Of a stretch of 64,000 bases of DNA, positions 18,445 through 29,681 are shown piece after piece. How positions within the stretch are numbered: position 1 is the first letter of the stretch; every line of letters begins with the position of its first letter. Below the pieces are notes generated by a model. The model did no database searches. It had not been told where the DNA came from and saw only the letters and a list, made by a program, of their open reading frames with translations. The stretch comes from Rhodoferax sp. BAB1. GTDB taxonomy: Bacteria > Pseudomonadota > Gammaproteobacteria > Burkholderiales > Burkholderiaceae_C. Made by a program: the position numbers and the translations under genes. The stretch is from contig NZ_CP054424.1 in the NCBI RefSeq assembly GCF_013334205.1, positions 1,942,001 to 2,006,000 of the forward strand, read 5' to 3'.

Positions 18445-18557
18445 ATCGGAAAACAGAATATTTTTTGTTTTCCAGTTGGTTGTCTCCTCGGGTCCTTTCG
18501 TAACCATCAGGTTCAGGGATCCCTTCAAAGCCCCGTCCCTGACGGGGCTTTTTTTTT
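18445..18557 (+). ncRNA. Candidate trans-acting small RNA with anti-Shine-Dalgarno loop
   Basis: Predicted transcript of about 110 nt between a promoter (18410-18438) and a strong terminator. Three stem-loops are visible. SL1 is GGAAAACA (18448-18455) with TGTTTTCC (18466-18473). SL2 is TGGTT (18477-18481) with AACCA (18502-18506), whose 20-nt loop holds TCTCCTC and TCCTTTC, pyrimidine-rich stretches complementary to ribosome-binding sites. SL3 is the terminator with nine T. This layout is typical of Hfq-dependent riboregulators. Position behind phaP suggests a link with carbon storage. It is a prediction from sequence only. Confidence 0.5.
18527..18557 (+). terminator. Strong rho-independent terminator
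   Basis: AAAGCCCCGTC (18527-18537), loop CCT, GACGGGGCTTT (18541-18551), with nine T in a row from 18549. It ends the candidate small RNA and any phasin read-through. The T-run reaches into the stop codon of the convergent patatin gene. Confidence 0.92.
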
Positions 18558-19464
18558 ACCTCACGGGGCGCATTCCGGCTTCGATCGCCTGCCGCAGCTG
18601 CGGCAGGGCCTGTTGCATGGCAGCCCGCCCGGCCTGAATGGCACGGTTGCGTGCGGCGAAGTCTGCCCCCGATACCCCGTTCAGCGCCGGACGCACCACC
18701 ACCAGATTGCTGCCGAGCAGTTCCAGGCTGTTGATGCTCTTGCTCATGATGCTGAAGGTCTGCAGCAGGATCTGGAACACATCACCCGGCGCATTGGCCT
18801 CGGGCTGCTGCGAGATATCCACGGCAATCACCAGTTCCGCCCCCATCTGGCGAGCCTGGCGCACCGGTACCGGCGCCACCAGGCCGCCATCCACATACTC
18901 CCGCCCGGTGATGCTCACCGGCTGGAACAATCCGGGCACGGCGCTTGAGGCCCGCACCGCGGTGGCGATGTCGCCGCGCTCGAACAGTACCCCCTGGCCG
19001 CTTTGCAGATCTGTGGCCAGGATGCCCAGCGGCATGGGGAGATCCTCGATGCGGCGCCCTCCCACCTGCTGGTGAACGTAGCGGGCCAGGGCATCCCCGC
19101 GCAGCATGCCACGGCTGAACAAGGGCAGCGTCCAGTCGGTGAAGGTGGCCTCGTCCATGGTCTCGGCGGTGCGTTGCAACTGACTGCCATTGCGTCCGCT
19201 GGCATAAAGCGCCGCCACCATGCTGCCGGCCGAGGTGCCGGCCACCAGATCGGGCCGTATGCCGGCCTCTTCAAGCACCTGGATCACACCCACATGGGCA
19301 AAACCACGCGCCGCGCCGCCCCCCAAAGCCAGGCCGACACGCGGGGCACGCTTGAGTTCGACCGGCGTAGACAAGTCCGGCCCCGGTTCCGGCGGCGCCA
19401 TGGCGCAGCCTGCCAGCACGAGGCACAGGGCGGGCCACAGCAGGTACCGGCCCCGATATCGCAT
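18556..19464 (-). CDS. Patatin-like phospholipase, predicted lipoprotein (RssA-like)
   Basis: A 302-residue alpha/beta hydrolase of the patatin/RssA group, acting on phospholipids or other acyl esters with a Ser-Asp dyad. The oxyanion loop is GGGAARGFAHVGV, the nucleophile elbow is GTSAGS, and the Asp lies in DGGLVAPVPV. The N-terminus MRYRGRYLLWPALCLVLAGC is a lipoprotein signal with lipobox LAGC, so the protein is probably anchored in a membrane facing the periplasm. Upstream in-frame Met codons at 19473 and 19509 are possible; the latter would overlap the Fur box, so 19464 is preferred. Confidence 0.85.
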   Translation of the reverse strand: MRYRGRYLLWPALCLVLAGCAMAPPEPGPDLSTPVELKRAPRVGLALGGGAARGFAHVGVIQVLEEAGIRPDLVAGTSAGSMVAALYASGRNGSQLQRTAETMDEATFTDWTLPLFSRGMLRGDALARYVHQQVGGRRIEDLPMPLGILATDLQSGQGVLFERGDIATAVRASSAVPGLFQPVSITGREYVDGGLVAPVPVRQARQMGAELVIAVDISQQPEANAPGDVFQILLQTFSIMSKSINSLELLGSNLVVVRPALNGVSGADFAARNRAIQAGRAAMQQALPQLRQAIEAGMRPVR

Positions 19465-19481
19465 CACGATCATTAAAGTAT

Positions 19482-19496
19482 TGAGAATGATTTGCA
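19482..19496. promoter_or_regulatory. Fur box between the patatin gene and fbpA
   Basis: TGAGAATGATTTGCA matches the 7-1-7 Fur consensus TGATAAT-N-ATTATCA at 11 of 14 positions. It sits between two divergent starts (19464 and 19545) and could control both by iron. Confidence 0.7.
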
Positions 19497-19544
19497 TTTT
19501 GTATATCATCTGGGTTCCGAATTCTGATCCGAGCCTAAGACATC

Positions 19545-20588
19545 ATGTTCAAGCGAATTTTCACCCTCACCCTCTTCACCCTGTTGAGCAGCACCCAGGC
19601 GCTGGCCCAGGAGCAGGTCGTCAACATCTATTCCGCCCGCCATTACCCGAGCGACGAGGCCCTCTACAGCCAGTTCAGCCGCACCACCGGGATCCGCATC
19701 CATCGCGTGGATGCCGATGATGCCGGCATTCTGGCCCGCCTGCGCGCCGAAGGGGCCGCTTCCCCGGCCGACGTGATTCTGCTGGTGGACGCCGCGCGCC
19801 TGTGGCGCGGTGAAACCGAAGGCCTGTTCCAGCCCGTCAAGTCGGCCGTATTGGACGCTGCCATTCCGGCCCAATTGCGCGGAGCGGCCAATGCCGAGGG
19901 GGCCTCGGCCTGGTACGGCTTCTCGACCCGGGCCCGTGTCATCGTCTACGACAAGATCAAGGTCAAGCGCGAAGACGTCGACACCTATGAGGAACTGGGG
20001 GATGCCAAGAACAAGGGCCGCCTGTGCATCCGCTCCGGTTCGCACCCCTACAACCTCTCGCTCTTCGGTTCGGTTTACGAGCACTTGGGCGAAGCCCAGA
20101 CCGAAACCTGGCTCAAGGGCATGGTCGACAACATGGCACGCGCGCCCAAGGGCGGCGACACCGACCAGATCCGCGCCGTGGCTTCGGGTGAATGCGCCGT
20201 GGCCGTGACCAACAGCTACTACCTGGCGCGCCTGATGCGCTCCAGCAAGCCCGAAGACCAGTCCGTGGTGGAGCGCATCGGTGTGGTCTTCCCCAACCAG
20301 TCCAGCTGGGGTACCCACGTGAACATCGCCGGCGGTGCCGTGGCCAAACATGCCAAGAACCAGGCCAACGCCGTGAAATTCCTGGAATACCTGGCCAGCG
20401 CCCAGGCGCAGGAACATTTCGCCAATGGCAACAATGAATGGCCGACGGCCAAGGGCGTGAAGCTGGACAACCCGGCCCTCAAGACCATGGGCGGCAACAG
20501 TTTCAAGAGCGAGACCATCCCGATCAGCGTGGTCGGCAAGAACTCGGTCAAGGTGCAGCAGATGCTGGACCGCGCAGGCTTCCGTTGA
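19545..20588 (+). CDS. fbpA: Iron(III) ABC transporter periplasmic binding protein
   Basis: A 347-residue FbpA/FutA-type ferric-ion-binding protein. It has a Sec signal peptide (about residues 1-21, ending ALAQ), then EQVVNIYSARHYPSDEALYSQFSRTTGI, the usual mature start with the Tyr/His metal ligands of the group, and the paired tyrosines in VTNSYYLARLM. It binds Fe3+ in the periplasm for an FbpBC permease. No permease or ATPase gene is adjacent: the next gene, clpA, runs the other way. A Fur box lies about 50 nt upstream and a terminator follows directly. Confidence 0.93.
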   Translation: MFKRIFTLTLFTLLSSTQALAQEQVVNIYSARHYPSDEALYSQFSRTTGIRIHRVDADDAGILARLRAEGAASPADVILLVDAARLWRGETEGLFQPVKSAVLDAAIPAQLRGAANAEGASAWYGFSTRARVIVYDKIKVKREDVDTYEELGDAKNKGRLCIRSGSHPYNLSLFGSVYEHLGEAQTETWLKGMVDNMARAPKGGDTDQIRAVASGECAVAVTNSYYLARLMRSSKPEDQSVVERIGVVFPNQSSWGTHVNIAGGAVAKHAKNQANAVKFLEYLASAQAQEHFANGNNEWPTAKGVKLDNPALKTMGGNSFKSETIPISVVGKNSVKVQQMLDRAGFR

Positions 20589-20605
20589 CCCTCCCGCATC
20601 CATGA

Positions 20606-20635
20606 AAAAAGCCGGCGGATTCCGCCGGCTTTTTC
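20606..20635 (+). terminator. Rho-independent terminator of fbpA
   Basis: GCCGGCGGA (20611-20619) and TCCGCCGGC (20621-20629), flanked by A5 on the left and T5 on the right. Because it is symmetric it can also stop leftward transcripts, but clpA ends after it. Confidence 0.92.
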
Positions 20636-20651
20636 TTTTTCCAACTGACGA

Positions 20652-22979
20652 TCAGTCGGCCGTGGCCTCTTCAGGCTTGGCCTTGCCTTCCTTCTTGGGC
20701 AGGGGCTGGATGTCGAGCGTGACCTCGGTCTTGCTCTCGTCCTTGTCGTCCAGGTCCACCGTCAGGCGACCGCCCTCGGTCAGACGACCGAAGAGCAGTT
20801 CGTCGGCCAGCGCGCGACGGATCGTGTCCTGGATGAGCCGCTGCATGGGGCGTGCGCCCATGAGCGGGTCGAAACCCTTCTTGGCCAGGTGCTTGCGCAG
20901 CTTGTCGGTGAAGGTGACGTCCACCTTCTTCTCGGCCAGTTGGGTTTCGAGCTGCAGCAGGAACTTGTCGACCACGCGCAGGATGATGTTCTCGTCCAGC
21001 GCCTTGAAGCTGACCATGGCATCCAGACGGTTGCGGAACTCCGGTGTGAACAGGCGCTTGATGTCGCCCATCTCGTCACCGGCCTGACGCGGGTTGGTGA
21101 AGCCGATGGTCGACTTGTTCATGGTCTCGGCACCCGCATTCGTCGTCATGATGATGATGATGTTGCGGAAGTCGGCCTTACGCCCGTTGTTGTCGGTCAG
21201 CGTGCCATGGTCCATGACCTGCAGCAGCACGTTGAAGATGTCCGGATGCGCCTTCTCGATCTCGTCGAGCAGCAGCACGGCATGCGGCTTCTTGGTCACG
21301 GCCTCGGTCAGCAGGCCGCCCTGGTCGAAACCGACATACCCCGGAGGCGCACCGATCAGGCGGCTCACGGCGTGGCGCTCCATGTACTCCGACATGTCGA
21401 AGCGGATCAACTCGATGCCCATGATGTAGGCGAGCTGCTTGGCCGCTTCGGTCTTGCCCACACCGGTGGGGCCGCTGAAGAGGAAGGAGCCGATCGGCTT
21501 GTCGGCACGCCCCAGACCGGAGCGCGCCATCTTGACGGCCGCGGCCAGCACTTCCAGCGCCTTGTCCTGGCCGAAGACCACGCTCTTCAAGTCACGTTCG
21601 ATGGTCTGCAGCTTGCTGCGGTCGTCGTTGGACACGTTGGCCGGGGGAATACGGGCAATCTTGGCCACGATTTCCTCGACCTCGGTCTTGCCAATGGTCT
21701 TCTTGCGCTTGGACGGTGCCAGGATGCGCTGGGCGGCGCCCGCCTCGTCGATCACGTCGATGGCCTTGTCGGGCAGGTGGCGGTCGTTGATGTACTTGGC
21801 CGACAGTTCGGCCGCCGCCTGCAGCGCCGCATTGGCGTACTTGACGTTGTGGTGCTCCTCGAAGCGCGACTTCAGGCCCTTGAGGATGTCGATGGTCTCC
21901 TGCACGCTGGGCTCGACCACGTCGACCTTCTGGAAACGACGCGACAACGCCGCATCCTTCTCGAAGATGCCGCGGTACTCGGTGAAGGTTGTGGCACCGA
22001 TGCACTTGAGCTGGCCGCTGGAGAGCGCCGGTTTGAGCAGGTTGGAGGCGTCCAGCGTGCCGCCCGAGGCCGCACCGGCCCCGATCAGGGTGTGGATCTC
22101 GTCGATGAAGAGGATGGCGTTGGGTTTGTCCTTCAGGGACTTGAGCACGCCCTTGAGGCGCTGCTCGAAATCACCGCGGTACTTGGTGCCGGCCAGCAAG
22201 GCCCCCATGTCCAGCGAATAGACATTGGCTTCGGCCAGGATCTCGGGCACGTCTTTCTGGACGATGCGCCAGGCCAGGCCTTCGGCAATGGCCGTCTTGC
22301 CCACGCCGGCTTCACCCACCAGCAGCGGGTTGTTCTTGCGGCGACGGCACAGGATCTGGATCACGCGCTCGACCTCGTACTCGCGGCCGATCAGCGGATC
22401 GATCTTGCCTTCCTTGGCAGCCTGGTTCAGGTTCAGGGTGTACTGCTCCAGCGGGGACGCCTTGCTGTCGCCCTTCTCGGCGGCGGCCCCCTCCTCAGCC
22501 TCGCCCGAACTCTCGCTGGACTTGCCGGCTTCGGGCGGATCACTCTTCTTGATGCCGTGGGCAATGAAATTGACCACATCCAGCCGCGTCACGCCCTGCT
22601 GGTGCAGGTAGTAGACGGCGTGTGAGTCTTTCTCGCCGAAGATGGCCACCAGCACGTTGGCACCGGTCACTTCCTTCTTGCCGCTGCCGGTGGACTGCAC
22701 GTGCATGATGGCGCGCTGGATCACCCGCTGGAAACCCAGCGTGGGCTGGGTGTCGACGTCGTCGGTACCGGCCACCTGGGGGGTGTTGTCCTTGATGAAG
22801 TTCGCCAGCGACTTGCGCAGGTCATCGATATTCGCCGCGCAGGCGCGCAGCACCTCGGCCGCACTGGGGTTGTCGAGCAAGGCCAGCAGCAGATGCTCCA
22901 CCGTGATGAACTCATGGCGCTGCTGACGCGCCTCGACAAACGCCATGTGGAGGCTGACTTCCAATTCCTGGGCAATCAT
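20652..22979 (-). CDS. clpA: ATP-dependent Clp protease ATP-binding subunit ClpA
   Basis: A 775-residue Hsp100 unfoldase that feeds ClpP and receives N-degron substrates from ClpS. It has an N-terminal Clp repeat domain (about 1-150), a low-complexity linker ([19 protein letters not shown]), a first AAA+ module (Walker A GEAGVGKT, Walker [13 protein letters not shown]) and a second ([22 protein letters not shown]). An Arg finger segment ([10 protein letters not shown]) and the ClpP-contacting loop follow. It ends with an acidic tail. It lies 109 nt downstream of clpS on the same strand; the ClpP partner is encoded at 61216-61848. Confidence 0.97.
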   Translation of the reverse strand: MIAQELEVSLHMAFVEARQQRHEFITVEHLLLALLDNPSAAEVLRACAANIDDLRKSLANFIKDNTPQVAGTDDVDTQPTLGFQRVIQRAIMHVQSTGSGKKEVTGANVLVAIFGEKDSHAVYYLHQQGVTRLDVVNFIAHGIKKSDPPEAGKSSESSGEAEEGAAAEKGDSKASPLEQYTLNLNQAAKEGKIDPLIGREYEVERVIQILCRRRKNNPLLVGEAGVGKTAIAEGLAWRIVQKDVPEILAEANVYSLDMGALLAGTKYRGDFEQRLKGVLKSLKDKPNAILFIDEIHTLIGAGAASGGTLDASNLLKPALSSGQLKCIGATTFTEYRGIFEKDAALSRRFQKVDVVEPSVQETIDILKGLKSRFEEHHNVKYANAALQAAAELSAKYINDRHLPDKAIDVIDEAGAAQRILAPSKRKKTIGKTEVEEIVAKIARIPPANVSNDDRSKLQTIERDLKSVVFGQDKALEVLAAAVKMARSGLGRADKPIGSFLFSGPTGVGKTEAAKQLAYIMGIELIRFDMSEYMERHAVSRLIGAPPGYVGFDQGGLLTEAVTKKPHAVLLLDEIEKAHPDIFNVLLQVMDHGTLTDNNGRKADFRNIIIIMTTNAGAETMNKSTIGFTNPRQAGDEMGDIKRLFTPEFRNRLDAMVSFKALDENIILRVVDKFLLQLETQLAEKKVDVTFTDKLRKHLAKKGFDPLMGARPMQRLIQDTIRRALADELLFGRLTEGGRLTVDLDDKDESKTEVTLDIQPLPKKEGKAKPEEATAD

Positions 22980-23088
22980 GTGACTTCCTTTTGCCTTGCT
23001 TACGAACCTACTGTAATCCGATTCACCTGACTGTCCAACAGTTCCAGCCGTGAAAGTAAAGTAACTTTTACCCGTCTACTCAAAATAC

Positions 23089-23448
23089 TCACTCCACCGG
23101 CTCGCTCAGGCACTGCAGCGGATGCCCCGCCTTGTGCGCCGCATCGAGCACCTGGTCCACCTTGGTGGCGGCCACATCCTTGGTGTAGACACCACATACG
23201 CCTTTGCCGTCCAGATGGATCTTGAGCATGATCTGGGTGGCCGTTTCCAGGTCCTTGCTGAAAAACTCCTGGATCACGACCACCACGAACTCCATAGGGG
23301 TGTAGTCATCGTTCAACATCACCACCTGATACATCTGGGGCGGCTTGACTTTCTGGGTCCGTCGCTCCAGCACCACCGATCCACCCTCGTCCCGGCTGGG
23401 CTGCTGGACGGGCGGAAGGGGCGCTTTGGCGGGAGGTTTGGTGGCCAT
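23089..23448 (-). CDS. clpS: ATP-dependent Clp protease adaptor ClpS
   Basis: A 119-residue adaptor that delivers proteins with Leu, Phe, Trp or Tyr at the N-terminus to ClpA. A disordered Pro/Lys-rich tail of about 35 residues precedes the ClpS fold: [24 protein letters not shown] (binding pocket with the N-D-D motif), then [23 protein letters not shown]. No Shine-Dalgarno is seen before the ATG at 23448, and TAGAAT lies at 23455-23460, so the mRNA may be leaderless. The cspA gene that often accompanies clpS is absent here. Confidence 0.96.
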   Translation of the reverse strand: MATKPPAKAPLPPVQQPSRDEGGSVVLERRTQKVKPPQMYQVVMLNDDYTPMEFVVVVIQEFFSKDLETATQIMLKIHLDGKGVCGVYTKDVAATKVDQVLDAAHKAGHPLQCLSEPVE

Positions 23449-23544
23449 GGATCGATTCTATCGAGCGCGCATCAGGCGCGCCCCGCATGGGGTTGAATTG
23501 GAGGCGAACCGAGCAGTCTTCAAGGCTGTTTCCTGTAGGCCATG

Positions 23545-23568
23545 AAAAAAACCGGCCGCAGGCCTGGT
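23545..23568 (-). terminator. Terminator-like hairpin without an obvious upstream gene
   Basis: Read on the minus strand, ACC-A-GGCC (loop TGC) GGCC-GGT forms a 7-bp stem with one bulged base and is followed by seven T. The nearest leftward gene upstream is icd, which has its own terminator, so this may end a short transcript from 23570-23700. Confidence 0.4.
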
Positions 23569-23686
23569 GCGAATCCAAGGGTATCGCACCTCGGGCCAGC
23601 CGTGGCAGCACGTCCCGTTTGAACGCGTCATCACGCCGGCCGGAATGGCGGACAATGCATCAGCCTGTGACTCACGCCATCGACCC

Positions 23687-24142
23687 ATGAACCGTCTGCT
23701 CGCCCGCCTGTTTGTCCTGCTCCTGGCCTTGCCGGCAATGGCTTGGGCGCAGAACACGCCCCAGCTGCATCTGTCGCGCATCACGCTCTCGGCCGGCATG
23801 CATCTGATCAACGCCCAGGTGGCCGCCACGAATGAGCAGCGCGCCATCGGGCTCATGTTCCGCAAGGAAATGCCCACCAGCGAAGGCATGCTCTTTGTCT
23901 TCGAACAGCCGTCCAGCCAGTGTTTCTGGATGAAAAACACCCTGCTGCCTCTGACGGCCGCCTTCGTGGCCGACGACGGCACCATCGTCAACCTGGCCGA
24001 CATGAAGCCGCAGACCCTCCAGTCCCACTGTTCGGCCAAGCCGGTGCGGTATGTGCTGGAGATGAACCAGGGCTGGTTTGCCAAGCGGGGGATCAAGGCC
24101 GGCAGCAAGCTGGGAGGCCGGCCCTTCGAGATGCGCCGATAA
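23687..24142 (+). CDS. DUF192 family secreted protein
   Basis: A 151-residue protein with a Sec signal peptide (MNRLLARLFVLLLALPAMAWAQ) and a single DUF192 domain. The domain shows the family core RAIGLMFRKEMPTSEGMLFVF, then CFWMKNTLLPLTAAFVADDGTIVNLADMKP. It is found as a small beta-barrel in many bacteria and archaea; its function is unknown. An in-frame start at 23567 would add 40 residues before the signal peptide, so the ATG at 23687 is chosen. The stop is followed by the icd terminator on the other strand. Confidence 0.9.
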   Translation: MNRLLARLFVLLLALPAMAWAQNTPQLHLSRITLSAGMHLINAQVAATNEQRAIGLMFRKEMPTSEGMLFVFEQPSSQCFWMKNTLLPLTAAFVADDGTIVNLADMKPQTLQSHCSAKPVRYVLEMNQGWFAKRGIKAGSKLGGRPFEMRR

Positions 24143-24153
24143 GGGCAAGCGCC

Positions 24154-24195
24154 AAAAAACAAAGGTGACCCCGACGGAACCCGCCGGGGTCACCT
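24154..24195 (-). terminator. Rho-independent terminator of icd
   Basis: AGGTGACCCCG (24163-24173) pairs with CGGGGTCACCT (24185-24195), with an inner CGG/CCG stem. On the minus strand it is followed by TTTGTTTTTT. It also separates icd from the convergent DUF192 gene. Confidence 0.9.
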
Positions 24196-24222
24196 GCTTG
24201 CCTCAAATCCTGGCGTACGGCT

Positions 24223-26460
<2,238 letters not shown>

Positions 26461-26640
26461 GTCTTATCTCCAGAAATACGAGTCGTGATGCCACAGGTCG
26501 TTTGCTGACCCTGAACTGCTTCAGTCATTCAACGATGAGAGATTTTGCTTTCTGGGCTCAGCCCGCGCCCCCTTTTTTTGAATCGAAATCCCGCAATACA
26601 AAATATTCATCAAAAAAAGCCGGAAATTTTCACTCCAAGT

Positions 26641-26669
26641 CTTATAAAAGACACATGACTGACTGTCAG
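26641..26669 (-). promoter_or_regulatory. Sigma-70-type promoter and long leader of icd
   Basis: On the minus strand CTGACA (26669-26664), a 17-nt spacer and TATAAG (26646-26641) predict a start near 26634, giving an icd leader of about 174 nt. The leader region (26461-26640) is A/T-richer than its surroundings, holds no credible gene, and contains an inverted repeat, CTTTTTTTGA at 26572-26581 with TCAAAAAAAG at 26610-26619. The only open frame here (64 codons, 26521-26715) resembles nothing known and is not called. Confidence 0.55.
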
Positions 26670-26712
26670 GGGTGAGATGACGACCCGTCAGCCTTGGCGC
26701 CACGACCGAAAA

Positions 26713-26745
26713 CAAAAAGGGCCCGAAGGTCCAACCTTCGAGCCC
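26713..26745 (-). terminator. Rho-independent terminator of sodB
   Basis: GGGCCCGAAGGT (26719-26730) pairs with ACCTTCGAGCCC (26734-26745) with one mismatch. On the minus strand the stem is followed by a T-run (TTTTTGTTTT). Confidence 0.9.
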
Positions 26746-26766
26746 CTCTTCAGCAAAGCGCGGGAA

Positions 26767-27348
26767 TCAGGCGTAGTTCTTGGCCGCGAAATCCCAGTTC
26801 ACCAGCTTGTCCAGGAAGGTCTCGACAAACTTCTGGCGCAGGTTGCGGTAATCGATGTAGTAGGCGTGCTCCCACACGTCCACCGTCAGCAGGGCCTTGT
26901 CGGCGGTGGTCAGGGGCGTGCCCGCTGCCCCGGTGTTGACGATGTCCACGGAACCGTCGGCCTTCTTCACCAGCCAGGTCCAGCCGGAGCCGAAGTTGCC
27001 CACGGCCGACTTGACGAAGGCTTCGCGGAAGGCAGCGTAGCTGCCCCACTTGGCGTTGATGGCCGTAGCCAAGGCACCGGTGGGCTCGCCGCCGCCATTG
27101 GGCTTCATGCAGTTCCAGAAGAAAGTGTGGTTCCAGATCTGGGCGGAGTTGTTGTAGATACCGCCGCTGGACTTCTTGATGATGGACTCCAGGTCCATGC
27201 TTTCGAATTCGGTGCCCTTTTGCAGGTTGTTCAGGTTCACCACATAGGCGTTGTGGTGCTTGCCATGGTGGAACTCCAACGTCTCCTTGGAGTAGTGCGG
27301 TGCCAGGGCGTCAATGGCGTACGGCAGGGGGGGAAGGGTGTGTTCCAT
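26767..27348 (-). CDS. sodB: Superoxide dismutase (Fe)
   Basis: A 193-residue cytoplasmic iron superoxide dismutase. Metal ligands are recognisable: His in [15 protein letters not shown], His in [14 protein letters not shown], and Asp/His in [34 protein letters not shown] is typical of the Fe-type group. The ATG at 27348 is the only sensible start. It stands alone between xseA and the icd leader, with its own terminator. Confidence 0.97.
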   Translation of the reverse strand: MEHTLPPLPYAIDALAPHYSKETLEFHHGKHHNAYVVNLNNLQKGTEFESMDLESIIKKSSGGIYNNSAQIWNHTFFWNCMKPNGGGEPTGALATAINAKWGSYAAFREAFVKSAVGNFGSGWTWLVKKADGSVDIVNTGAAGTPLTTADKALLTVDVWEHAYYIDYRNLRQKFVETFLDKLVNWDFAAKNYA

Positions 27349-27397
27349 GGTGTTGTCCTCGATGGTTTGTTGTCGGCGAAAGCGCTGATTGTAGGAA

Positions 27398-28696
27398 TTA
27401 ATTTTCCGCCCGGGGTGACACGGTCAGATCAACCTTGCCATCGGCAAGGGTGGCCTGCAGGGCCTGCCCGGGATGCGTCTGGGCCACGCGGGTGATGGTG
27501 CGCCCTTGCCCATCCGAGAGCCAGGCGTAACCACGCTGCAGCACGAGCGAGGGGTCCAGCAGTTGCAAATGCCGGCCGGCACGCTCCAGGCGCTGCTGCT
27601 GGGTCTGGAGCCCGCGCTGCACCGCCTGGGGCCAGGCACTGCCTGCCTGCTGCAGCTCACGCCGGCGCTGCACCAGCGCATGGGTGGCGGCATAGTGCAG
27701 GCGCTGGCCCTGTGCCGCCAGGGCCAACCGCTGTCGCGTGACCAGACCGGAGGGCCGGCCCAGGCGGCTGGCCGCCAGGTCCAGCCGCTGGCTCTGACGG
27801 TCCAGCTGCTGCTCCAGCGCGCCCTGCAGGCGATCCTGCAGCAGCGCCAGGGCCCCGAGCCAGACCGCCCGGGATTCGGCCACCAGTTCGGCCGCCGCCG
27901 TCGGCGTCGGCGCGCGCAAGTCGGCCACAAAATCGGCGATCGTAAAGTCGGTTTCGTGTCCGACACCACAGACCACCGGCACCGGGCTTTGCACCAGGGT
28001 ACGGGCCAGGCGCTCGTCATTGAAGGCCCAGAGGTCCTCCATGGAACCACCACCGCGCACCAGCAGGATGACGTCCGGCGCCAGACGGCCCTGCCCCACC
28101 AGGGCATAAAGTTGCTGCAGGGCGCCCACCAGTTCGGCCGGCGCCGCCGCACCCTGCACCGACGCGGGTGCAACGATGACCGGGATGTGCGGCACCCGCC
28201 GCTGCAGGGCCGTGACCACATCGTGCAGGGCGGCAGCGCCCAACGAGGTCACCAGGCCGATGGCGCGCGGCATGGCCGGCAGTTCGCGCTTGCGCGCGGC
28301 ATCGAACAAGCCCTCCGCCTCCAGCCTGGCCTTGAGCTTGAGGAACTGTTCGAACAGGGCGCCCTGACCGGCACGCGACATCGATTCGACAACGAGCTGC
28401 AGGTCGCCGCGCGGCTCGTAGACGGCCAGGCGCCCGCGCAGTTCCACCAGTTCCCCATCGCGGGGCGTGAAGTCCAGCAGGCCAGCGGCACGGCGGAACA
28501 TGGCACAGCGGATCTGGCCGCTTTCATCCTTCAGCGCAAAGTAACAATGCCCGCTGGATGCGCGGTTGAAGCCCGAAATCTCGCCGCGCACCGCGACCGG
28601 ATTGAAGCGGGCCTCCAGCGCATCAGCAATGGCGCGGCATAAAGCCCCAACCGGCCAGATACGTGGCGCGGCAGCAGTGTTTTCAAACCCGGACAT
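27398..28696 (-). CDS. xseA: Exodeoxyribonuclease VII large subunit
   Basis: A 432-residue XseA, the catalytic subunit of exonuclease VII, which degrades single-stranded DNA to oligonucleotides. An N-terminal OB fold ([28 protein letters not shown]) is followed by the catalytic domain with [32 protein letters not shown] and [31 protein letters not shown], then a long helical XseB-binding region and a short beta tail. A TTG two codons upstream is in frame, but ATG at 28696 ([16 protein letters not shown]) is preferred. The small subunit xseB is not in the window. Confidence 0.96.
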   Translation of the reverse strand: MSGFENTAAAPRIWPVGALCRAIADALEARFNPVAVRGEISGFNRASSGHCYFALKDESGQIRCAMFRRAAGLLDFTPRDGELVELRGRLAVYEPRGDLQLVVESMSRAGQGALFEQFLKLKARLEAEGLFDAARKRELPAMPRAIGLVTSLGAAALHDVVTALQRRVPHIPVIVAPASVQGAAAPAELVGALQQLYALVGQGRLAPDVILLVRGGGSMEDLWAFNDERLARTLVQSPVPVVCGVGHETDFTIADFVADLRAPTPTAAAELVAESRAVWLGALALLQDRLQGALEQQLDRQSQRLDLAASRLGRPSGLVTRQRLALAAQGQRLHYAATHALVQRRRELQQAGSAWPQAVQRGLQTQQQRLERAGRHLQLLDPSLVLQRGYAWLSDGQGRTITRVAQTHPGQALQATLADGKVDLTVSPRAEN

Positions 28697-29045
28697 GAGC
28701 AACCATGCGGCTTGCGCCGGGCTTGCCGAAGCGGACTACTCCACAATGACCCGACAGTTGACAGCCAGGGTCAACCATCGCCCCCAAGCCAGATTTTCCC
28801 GTGCAAGTCATTGATTTCATTGATTTTTTATCTGCCTTTTTTGTCATCGTTCTGTCGCAAACACGCATGGATACGTGCCCTGGAGCAGCTACCCAACAGT
28901 TCTGCACAAAGTTATCCACATGAACTGTGGGCTACCTTGCCGCCATCCCCAAACAGACGGCAGACGCAAAGGCAAGTCGCGCCAGAAGACGACCGTGCAA
29001 GCGCCTCGGTCATAATCACACGGCACATTTGCGCGGAGGATCCCT
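28697..29045. other. Intergenic region with one DnaA box
   Basis: The 349 bp between the divergent xseA and exbB genes holds no credible gene. A perfect DnaA box, TTATCCACA, lies at 28912-28920. A locally A/T-rich stretch (about 28810-28860) with two ATTGATTT copies lies to its left. CATAAT at 29011-29016 is a possible -10 for exbB, without a clear -35. Confidence 0.5.
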
Positions 29046-29681
29046 TTGTTTTCCATCATACAAGCCGCTGGCTGGCCGATCTGGCCCCTGATCGTCTGTT
29101 CCATCCTCGGACTGGCCCTGGTCATCGAACGTTTCCTGAGCCTCAAGACCGCCAAGGTCGCCCCACCGCAACTGCTGGACGAGGTGCTGAAAGCCTCCAG
29201 CACGGCGCTGCCCGCGCCCGAAGTCATCGCCCAGCTCGAGAAGAACTCGGCCATGGGCGAAGTGCTCGCCAGCGGCCTGCGTGCCCTGCAGGCCAAGCCG
29301 ACCAGCAGTGACGAGGAGTTGCGCAACGCCCTGGAAAGCAGCGGCCGCCTTGTGACCCATCGACTGGAGCGTTACCTCAGCGCCCTGGCCACCATCGCCT
29401 CGGTGGCACCGCTCATGGGCCTGTTTGGCACCGTGGTCGGCATGATCGAGATCTTCGGTTCGCAATCGCCGACGGGCGGTACCGGTGGCGGCAACCCCGC
29501 CCAGCTGGCGCACGGCATCTCGATTGCGCTTTACAACACCGCCTTCGGCCTGATCATCGCCATCCCGGCCCTGATCTTCTGGCGCTATTTCCGCGCCCGC
29601 GTCGACGAGTACCTGCTGACGCTGGAGCTGGCCGGTGAACGGCTGCTGCAACACCTGGCCACGCTGCGCACCCCGTCATGA
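29046..29681 (+). CDS. exbB: MotA/TolQ/ExbB proton channel family protein
   Basis: A 211-residue inner-membrane proton-channel subunit with three membrane helices: one at the N-terminus (IWPLIVCSILGLALVIERF) and two in the C-terminal half (ATIASVAPLMGLFGTVVGMI and ISIALYNTAFGLIIAIPALI). It works with ExbD to turn proton-motive force into mechanical work. The start is TTG at 29046, supported by GGAGGA at 29035-29040; no ATG fits. The stop overlaps exbD by 4 bp. No tonB or tolA is nearby, so its energised partner is unknown; position before lpxK suggests envelope lipid or LPS work. Confidence 0.9.
   Translation: MFSIIQAAGWPIWPLIVCSILGLALVIERFLSLKTAKVAPPQLLDEVLKASSTALPAPEVIAQLEKNSAMGEVLASGLRALQAKPTSSDEELRNALESSGRLVTHRLERYLSALATIASVAPLMGLFGTVVGMIEIFGSQSPTGGTGGGNPAQLAHGISIALYNTAFGLIIAIPALIFWRYFRARVDEYLLTLELAGERLLQHLATLRTPS

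Noticed and set aside
20889..22625. 578-codon open frame opposite clpA
   Set aside because: Antisense shadow; clpA is intact on the minus strand with both AAA+ modules.
26521..26715. 64-codon minus-strand frame in the icd leader
   Set aside because: It overlaps the predicted icd promoter, has no Shine-Dalgarno and no recognisable features.
28697..29045. Possible replication origin
   Set aside because: Only one perfect DnaA box, and no dnaA, dnaN, gyrB, parA or parB gene nearby.
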